Source: Flaviflagellibacter rhizophilus (GTDB taxonomy: Bacteria; Pseudomonadota; Alphaproteobacteria; Rhizobiales; Methylopilaceae). Taken from it: 64,000 bases of DNA. Positions 59,237 through 64,000 of the stretch are shown here, piece after piece. The notes beneath the pieces are model-generated. The model saw only the letters and a list, made by a program, of their open reading frames with translations. It was not told where the DNA came from and searched no databases. Position 1 is the first letter of the stretch. The number at the start of each line of letters is the position of its first letter. The position numbers and the translations under genes are program-made. The stretch spans positions 115,604-179,603 of the forward strand of contig NZ_JAXAFJ010000007.1 of NCBI RefSeq assembly GCF_033898525.1, written 5' to 3'.

Positions 59237-61006
59237 ATGACCATCCGCCGGCTCCCTGAAACGCTCGCCAACCGCATCGCCGCCGGAGAGGTGGTGGAGC
59301 GTCCGGCGAGCGTCGTGAAGGAGTTGGTCGAGAACGCGCTGGATGCGGGGGCGCGCCGCATCGAAGTGGTTCTGGAGCGCGGGGGCAAGGACCTGATCCG
59401 CGTGGTCGACGACGGCCACGGCATGAGCGCGGACGACCTGGCGCTTGCGGTCGAGCGCCACGCCACGTCGAAGCTTCCCTCGGACGACCTGCTCGACATC
59501 CGTTTTCTCGGCTTCCGGGGCGAGGCCCTGCCGTCCATCGGCTCCGTAGCGCGCCTGACGATCACCTCGCGCACGGGCGGGGCGGCACATGCCTCCGCCA
59601 TCACCGTGGAGAACGGGACACTGGATGACGTCGTGCCCGTGGCTCATCCTCCCGGCACGCGCATAGAGGTCCGGGACCTGTTCAGCCGCGTTCCCGCCCG
59701 GCTCAAGTTCCTGAAATCGGACCGGGCCGAGAACGACGCCGCGACGGAGATGGTGCGCCGGCTTGCGGCAGCCCATCCCGGCATCGACTTCACGCTCCTG
59801 CTCGACGGTCGCGCCTTGCGCTTCCCTGCCCAGAGCGGGGATGTGAACGGACTTCGCGCACGGCTGGCCGATGTCATGGGACGTGACTTCGCTGGCAATT
59901 GCCTGGAGGTCGATTCGGCGCGGGAGGGCTTTGCGCTCACGGGGTTCGCCGGGGTGCCGACCTACAACCGCGCGACCGCGGGGCATCAATTGCTGTTCGT
60001 GAACGGACGCCCGGTAAAGGACCGGCTACTGCTGGGCGCGCTGCGCGGAGCCTATGCCGACCTCGTGCCGCGCGACCGGCATCCGGTGGTGGCGCTTTTC
60101 GTCCATGCAGATCCTCGCGAGGTGGACGTCAATGTCCATCCGGCGAAGGCCGAGGTCCGGTTCCGCGATCCCGGCCTTGTGCGCGCGCTCATCGTGTCGG
60201 CGGTTCGCGGCACGATCTCGGCCGGGGCGATCCAGCCTGCCGCTACCGAGGCCATGCCATGGAGCCGACAGGCCCAGCCGGCTGCTGCACGCGCCCATTC
60301 TCCTCAGCATCAATCCTTCCGGCCGCACGCACCTCAGCCGGGCCGAGGGTTTTTCGAGCCGCAAACCCGGTTCGACATCGCGCCGTCCGCCGATAGCCGG
60401 GCTGCGGTCGATGTGGAAACCGCACCGGCGGACCATCCGCTCGGCGCTGCCAAGGCGCAGATCCACGACACCTATATCCTGTCGCAGACTGGCGATGGCA
60501 TCGTGCTCACCGACATGCACGCCGCCCATGAACGACTGGTTCTGGAGAGCCTGAAGCGGCGACGTGGCAGGCCCGAGACCCAGCTGATGCTGGTGCCGGA
60601 GATCGTGGACCTGCCGCCGGTGGAGGCCGGCCGCGTGCTGGAGGCCGCCGAGGACCTTGCGAGCCTCGGCCTGCTGGTCGAGGCGTTCGGGCCGGGCGCC
60701 GTGCTCGTGCGTGAGACGCCCTCTGCCCTGGGAGAGTTCGACGTGGCCGGACTGGTTCGCGACATCGCGGACGGACTGGCGGAATGGGGCTCGGCGCTGC
60801 CCCTGCAGGAGCGGCTGGACCGGCTGGCGGGCACCTTCGCCTGCCACCATTCCATCCGCGCGGGCCGACGGCTGAAGGCCGAGGAAATGAACGCGCTTCT
60901 CCGCCAGATCGAGGCGGAGCCGCTGGCCGCACAGTGCAACCACGGCCGCCCCACTTTCGTGAAGATGTCCCGCGAGGATCTGGAACGGCTTTTCCATCGG
61001 CGCTGA
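59237..61006 (+). CDS. mutL: DNA mismatch repair protein MutL
   Basis: A 589-residue GHKL ATPase. The N-terminal domain has NRIAAGEVVERPASVVKEL, DDGHGM and GFRGEALPSI. The C-terminal domain carries the endonuclease metal motif as DMHAAHERLVLE (from about D426; the usual Q is M) and QCNHGRP at about 566-572. This is the nicking form of MutL found in bacteria without MutH. A Pro/His/Gln-rich linker (about 340-400) separates the two parts. Confidence 0.96.
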   Translation: MTIRRLPETLANRIAAGEVVERPASVVKELVENALDAGARRIEVVLERGGKDLIRVVDDGHGMSADDLALAVERHATSKLPSDDLLDIRFLGFRGEALPSIGSVARLTITSRTGGAAHASAITVENGTLDDVVPVAHPPGTRIEVRDLFSRVPARLKFLKSDRAENDAATEMVRRLAAAHPGIDFTLLLDGRALRFPAQSGDVNGLRARLADVMGRDFAGNCLEVDSAREGFALTGFAGVPTYNRATAGHQLLFVNGRPVKDRLLLGALRGAYADLVPRDRHPVVALFVHADPREVDVNVHPAKAEVRFRDPGLVRALIVSAVRGTISAGAIQPAATEAMPWSRQAQPAAARAHSPQHQSFRPHAPQPGRGFFEPQTRFDIAPSADSRAAVDVETAPADHPLGAAKAQIHDTYILSQTGDGIVLTDMHAAHERLVLESLKRRRGRPETQLMLVPEIVDLPPVEAGRVLEAAEDLASLGLLVEAFGPGAVLVRETPSALGEFDVAGLVRDIADGLAEWGSALPLQERLDRLAGTFACHHSIRAGRRLKAEEMNALLRQIEAEPLAAQCNHGRPTFVKMSREDLERLFHRR

Positions 61007-61026
61007 TCACAGCTGGGGCCGGCAAA

Positions 61027-61048
61027 GCCGCACACGAAGACGTGCGGC
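61027..61048 (+). terminator. hairpin downstream of mutL
   Basis: GCCGCAC (61027-61033) and GTGCGGC (61042-61048) form a 7-bp stem with an 8-base loop. The T run is weak and distant. Confidence 0.35.
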
Positions 61049-61141
61049 AGGGCACGATTTGCAGGCTAGGCTTCGGCGCCGATGATGGGCCATTGATTGC
61101 AGCGCACGGGCTGGGTCCGCCCACAAGCAAGGTTCAACGAC

Positions 61142-61759
61142 ATGAAGACAGCATTGTTCGCCGCCAGCCTTTTCCTTGCCACCGCCGCGCAGCCGGTGCT
61201 GGCGCAGGACGCCCAGGTTCCCGGGCAGGCCGACACGTCGCGCGTGCAGGCCGGCACCTACAAGGTCGACCCGGCGCACACGCAGATCGTGTTCACCGTC
61301 AATCATTTCGGCTTCAGCTTCTATCACGGCCTGCTGGGCGACAGCACCGGCACACTGACCATCGACCCGAAGACGCCGGAGACTGCCAGCGTCCAGATCG
61401 AGATCCCAATGTCGGGCCTGCGCACCACCAGCGACAAGCTGACCGAGCATCTCGCAACGGCCGACTTCCTGGACGCCGCCAAGTTCCCGACCGCCACCTT
61501 CAAGTCCACTAAGGTCGAGCTCGATGGCGATGCGGCAGAAATCACCGGCGACCTCACGCTGCATGGCGTGACCAAGCCGGTGGTGCTGGATGTCAACTTC
61601 ACCGGCGCCGGCGCGAACCCGATGAACAAGGCCGAGACGGTGGGCTTCAGCGCCGGAACCACCATCAAGCGCAGCGATTTCGGCATCAACGCCTATGTGC
61701 CGAACATCTCCGACGAGGTTGATCTCGAGATCACCGTCGCCTTCGAGAAGGCGAACTAA
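61142..61759 (+). CDS. YceI family periplasmic protein
   Basis: A 205-residue protein with a signal peptide (MKTALFAASLFLATAAQPVL, cleaved after LAQ). The lipocalin-like YceI fold is shown by YKVDPAHTQIVFTVNHFGFS, FLDAAKFPTATFKST and LTLHGVTKPVVLDV. The family binds polyisoprenoids in a beta-barrel; E. coli YceI is induced by base and osmotic stress. Role here is unknown. Confidence 0.92.
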   Translation: MKTALFAASLFLATAAQPVLAQDAQVPGQADTSRVQAGTYKVDPAHTQIVFTVNHFGFSFYHGLLGDSTGTLTIDPKTPETASVQIEIPMSGLRTTSDKLTEHLATADFLDAAKFPTATFKSTKVELDGDAAEITGDLTLHGVTKPVVLDVNFTGAGANPMNKAETVGFSAGTTIKRSDFGINAYVPNISDEVDLEITVAFEKAN

Positions 61760-61768
61760 GCACCGCGA

Positions 61769-62215
61769 TCAACGCCTGCTGCGGAAGAAATCCCGCAGCA
61801 GGTCCCGGGCCTCGATCTCGGCGAAGCCACCATAGACCTCCGGGGCGTGATGGCAGGTCGGCAGGTCGTACAGCCGGGCTCCGTTGACGACCGCTCCGCC
61901 CTTGGGATCGTCTGTGCCGAAATAAAGCCGCCGGATCCTCGCGAAGGAGATGGCCGCCGCGCACATCGGGCAGGGCTCCAAAGTCACCCACAGATCGCAG
62001 CCGATCAGCCGTTCAGAGCCCGTTTTCGCGCCGGCTCCGCGCAGAGCGAGGATCTCGGCGTGGGCCGATGGATCGTGCAGTTCGCGTGTTCTGTTGCCCG
62101 CGCTCGCCAGCACCACGCCGTCGCGCACGACCACCGCTCCGACCGGAACTTCGCCGCGAAGTGCCGCGTTCTGCGCTTCCTGAAGCGCGATCGACATGAT
62201 GTCGGGGGCAGCCAT
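61769..62215 (-). CDS. tadA: tRNA-specific adenosine deaminase
   Basis: A 148-residue zinc deaminase. The zinc ligands are H52 in SAHAEIL with E54 as the proton shuttle, and C82/C85 in LEPCPMCAAAI. TadA converts A34 to inosine in tRNA-Arg(ACG). The gene is divergent from rluB, with 49 bases between the starts, an arrangement common in Hyphomicrobiales. Confidence 0.95.
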   Translation of the reverse strand: MAAPDIMSIALQEAQNAALRGEVPVGAVVVRDGVVLASAGNRTRELHDPSAHAEILALRGAGAKTGSERLIGCDLWVTLEPCPMCAAAISFARIRRLYFGTDDPKGGAVVNGARLYDLPTCHHAPEVYGGFAEIEARDLLRDFFRSRR

Positions 62216-62264
62216 GCCTCAACTTCCTCTTCGCGCGGGGGAGGCCTCGTGATAGGCGAGCGCA

Positions 62265-64000
62265 ATGACCGATATCAATGAACCGAACGGCACCGGCAAG
62301 ACCGCCGATGCCGACAGTGCCCGCATCGCCAAGGTGATCGCCCGCGCAGGCCTGGCGTCGCGCCGCGATGCCGAGGTTATGGTGGAGGAGGGACGGGTGT
62401 CCCTCAATGGCCGCATCATCACCTCTCCTGCCGTGAATGTGGGGCCGGACGACAAGGTAGCGGTGGATGGCAAGCCCCTGCCGGCGCGCGAGCGCACCCG
62501 GCTCTGGCTCTACCACAAGCCGCGTGGACTGGTGACCACGGCAAAGGACCCCGAGGGCCGGCAGACCGTCTTCGAGGTGCTGCCAGAGGAATTGCCGCGC
62601 GTCGTCTCCGTCGGCCGGCTCGACCTCAACACCGAGGGGCTGCTGCTCCTCACCAATGACGGCGGCCTCGCCCGCGTCCTCTCGCATCCCGACACCGCCT
62701 GGCTGCGCCGCTACCGCGTGCGCGCCTATGGCGACGTGACGCCGGACGTGCTGGGACGCCTGCGCGACGGCATCGAGATCGACGGGTTCAGCTACGGTCC
62801 CATCGAGGCGGAGATCGACCGCAAGCAGGGCGACAATGTCTGGCTGGTGCTGGGCCTGCGCGAAGGCAAGAACCGCGAGGTGCGCCGCGTGCTGGAGCAT
62901 CTCGGCCTCACGGTGAACCGCCTGATCCGTGTGTCATTCGGTCCGTTCCAGCTGGGCGACATGCCGGAAGGCTCGGTCGAGGAAATTCGCACGCGCTATC
63001 TCCGGGATCAGTTGGGCAGCCTGGCCGACGACGCCGGTTGCGATTTCGAGGCGCCAATCGTGGACCGCACCCAGCAGCCTAAGCGCAGCCGGGTGCTGAA
63101 CGACGAGCCCGTCGAGGGCGTGCGGCGTCGCAACGGCCTGACCACGGACCGCAAGGGCCGGCGAGTCTTCGTCGAACGCATCGAGAAGGAAAAGCCCGCA
63201 CCGCGCCCTGAACGAAGCCGCGATGAGCGGCCGAGGGGTGACTTCGGCGGACGTCCCGCTTTCGGCGAAGGGCGAGGCCGTGAGGATCGCCCCACGGGCG
63301 ATCACGGTGCGGCCCGCCCGCGCCATCCGCAGGGCGAACGCACCGGGCCGAGGACGGAGTGGGCCAGCCGTGAGCGGCCGGCCGGCGCGCGGTCACGACC
63401 ACCGGAAAAGCAGGAGTTTCGTGGCGACCGTCCGGCACCCGGAGACCGGGGTGGCCCACGGCCGTTCCGGTCTCGCGAGGATGGTCCACGCCCAGAGCGC
63501 ACCGAACGCCCCCGCAGTGACCGGCCAGCGGGCGACCGACCTTATGGTGATCGACCGAACCGGGACCGCCCGCAGGGCGAGCGGCCGCGTGGCGACCGGC
63601 CCTTCAGTGACCGCCCGCAGGGGGGGCGCCCCCGTGGTGACCGGCCGTCCGGCGATCGCCCGCAGGGAGAACGTCCGCGTGGTGACCGACCGTTCGGAGA
63701 TCGTCCGCAGGGAGATCGCCCCCGAGGTGACCGGCCGTTTGGAGGCCGTCCGCAAGGCGACCGCCCGCGTACTGATCGCCCGTTTGGCGATCGTCCGCGG
63801 GAAGACCGTCGCCCGGATGAGCGACCGCGCGGCCGTGCGGACGGGCAGCAGGAAAGGGGTGCCCGGCCGCCGCGCCGCGAAGGCTTCGCGCCTCGAGGTG
63901 ACGATCGTGGCGCGGAACGCCCGCGCAGCGGCGAAAACCGCGGGCGTCCCTTCCAAGGGGAGCGGCCGCCCCGCGCCGAAGGTGGCGCGGATCGCGCACC
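62265..64000 (+). CDS. rluB: 23S rRNA pseudouridine synthase with long Arg/Asp/Pro repeat tail, 3' end cut by window edge
   Basis: The frame is open from the ATG at 62265 to the end of the window (578 residues seen). An S4 RNA-binding domain (RIAKVIARAGLASRRDAEV, residues ~20-65) is followed by the pseudouridine synthase domain with the catalytic Asp at about 120 (GRLDLNTEGLLLL) and GKNREVRRVLEHLGL. These match RluB, which makes pseudouridine 2605 in 23S rRNA. RluB is normally about 250-300 residues. From about residue 290 the chain becomes a highly charged tail of xDRP/xERP units (63513-63806) that continues to the edge. Confidence 0.92.
   Translation, partial: MTDINEPNGTGKTADADSARIAKVIARAGLASRRDAEVMVEEGRVSLNGRIITSPAVNVGPDDKVAVDGKPLPARERTRLWLYHKPRGLVTTAKDPEGRQTVFEVLPEELPRVVSVGRLDLNTEGLLLLTNDGGLARVLSHPDTAWLRRYRVRAYGDVTPDVLGRLRDGIEIDGFSYGPIEAEIDRKQGDNVWLVLGLREGKNREVRRVLEHLGLTVNRLIRVSFGPFQLGDMPEGSVEEIRTRYLRDQLGSLADDAGCDFEAPIVDRTQQPKRSRVLNDEPVEGVRRRNGLTTDRKGRRVFVERIEKEKPAPRPERSRDERPRGDFGGRPAFGEGRGREDRPTGDHGAARPRHPQGERTGPRTEWASRERPAGARSRPPEKQEFRGDRPAPGDRGGPRPFRSREDGPRPERTERPRSDRPAGDRPYGDRPNRDRPQGERPRGDRPFSDRPQGGRPRGDRPSGDRPQGERPRGDRPFGDRPQGDRPRGDRPFGGRPQGDRPRTDRPFGDRPREDRRPDERPRGRADGQQERGARPPRREGFAPRGDDRGAERPRSGENRGRPFQGERPPRAEGGADRA
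63513..63806 (+). repeat. tandem 12-base repeats coding for xDRP/xERP units in rluB
   Basis: About two dozen in-frame 4-residue units of the form (G/S/T/R)-(D/E)-R-P are seen, most in the order FGDRP, QGDRP, RGDRP. The DNA repeat follows the codons for GAC/GAT-CG(C/G/T)-CC(G/C). The region is prone to slippage. Confidence 0.85.

Noticed and set aside
63513..63806. Possible CRISPR-like repeat array
   Set aside because: The repeats are 12 bases, in frame and contiguous with no spacers, and they encode a protein tail.

Overview
The window is high-GC, densely packed bacterial chromosome with the hallmarks of an alphaproteobacterium, most likely of the order Hyphomicrobiales (Rhizobiales). The evidence is a tRNA-His gene with no encoded G at -1 and an A discriminator, next to an alphaproteobacterial-type HisRS with divergent motif 2; HisZ used alongside HisG; Irr-type iron control boxes around bfr/bfd; CtrA-type TTAA-N7-TTAA boxes and a PdhS/DivJ/PleC-like kinase; a BA14K-domain protein; and several small families common in this order (DUF1127, DUF2093, DUF6101-like). 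I cannot name a genus. I see no rRNA, insertion sequence, phage gene or CRISPR array. This is core genome, with about 66 protein genes and one tRNA. No stretch longer than about 260 bases lacks a gene.

Layout. 0-6.6 kb: polyamine use, with puuB (cut by the left edge) and puuA on minus, divergent from a potFGHI ABC transporter. 6.6-7.6 kb: bacterioferritin and bacterioferritin-associated ferredoxin, each behind an iron box. 7.6-10.4 kb: a PAS sensor kinase with a CtrA box just upstream of its start, then tRNA-His with its own promoter. 10.4-17.8 kb: a DUF4287 protein, an MFS carrier, a LysR regulator divergent from mmsA, a CYP152-type P450 peroxygenase, a Tat-exported oxidoreductase and a BA14K protein. 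17.9-22.5 kb: a small acidic protein, thiE, an L,D-transpeptidase, engB, a DUF423 membrane protein, argB and a HAD nucleotidase. 22.6-25.1 kb: CIRCE-controlled groES-groEL and a DUF1328 peptide. 25.2-29.2 kb: hisG-hisZ and hisS, with a small conserved gene between hisZ and hisS.

29.3-45.2 kb: an MHS-type carrier, a degenerate receiver protein behind a CtrA box, a HAD-IIA protein, xseA and purD, a Kef-type antiporter, DUF1127 with a divergent LysR gene, a DMT exporter, gshA with a coupled DUF4345 gene, a second L,D-transpeptidase, rsmE, an MltB-type lytic transglycosylase, ubiA and a DUF6101-like gene. 45.5-49.7 kb: an inositol-phosphatase-family gene and the Kdo/lipid A cluster (DUF374 acyltransferase, waaA, lpxK), then DUF2093. 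49.8-57.8 kb: ribF, ileS, lspA, a DUF3035-like secreted protein and a pair of M16 peptidases, one active and one lacking the metal site. 57.9-64 kb: pgi, mutL, a YceI protein, tadA and rluB, the last with a long Arg/Asp/Pro repeat tail running off the right edge.

The most notable themes are possible CtrA cell-cycle control of a kinase, a pseudo-receiver and perhaps both L,D-transpeptidases; the unusual tRNA-His/HisRS pair; twin Irr boxes; and several small conserved genes of unknown function. I found no clearly new multi-gene defence or biosynthetic system. Start codons were chosen from overlaps, ribosome binding sites and family length, and differ in many cases from the longest open frame.
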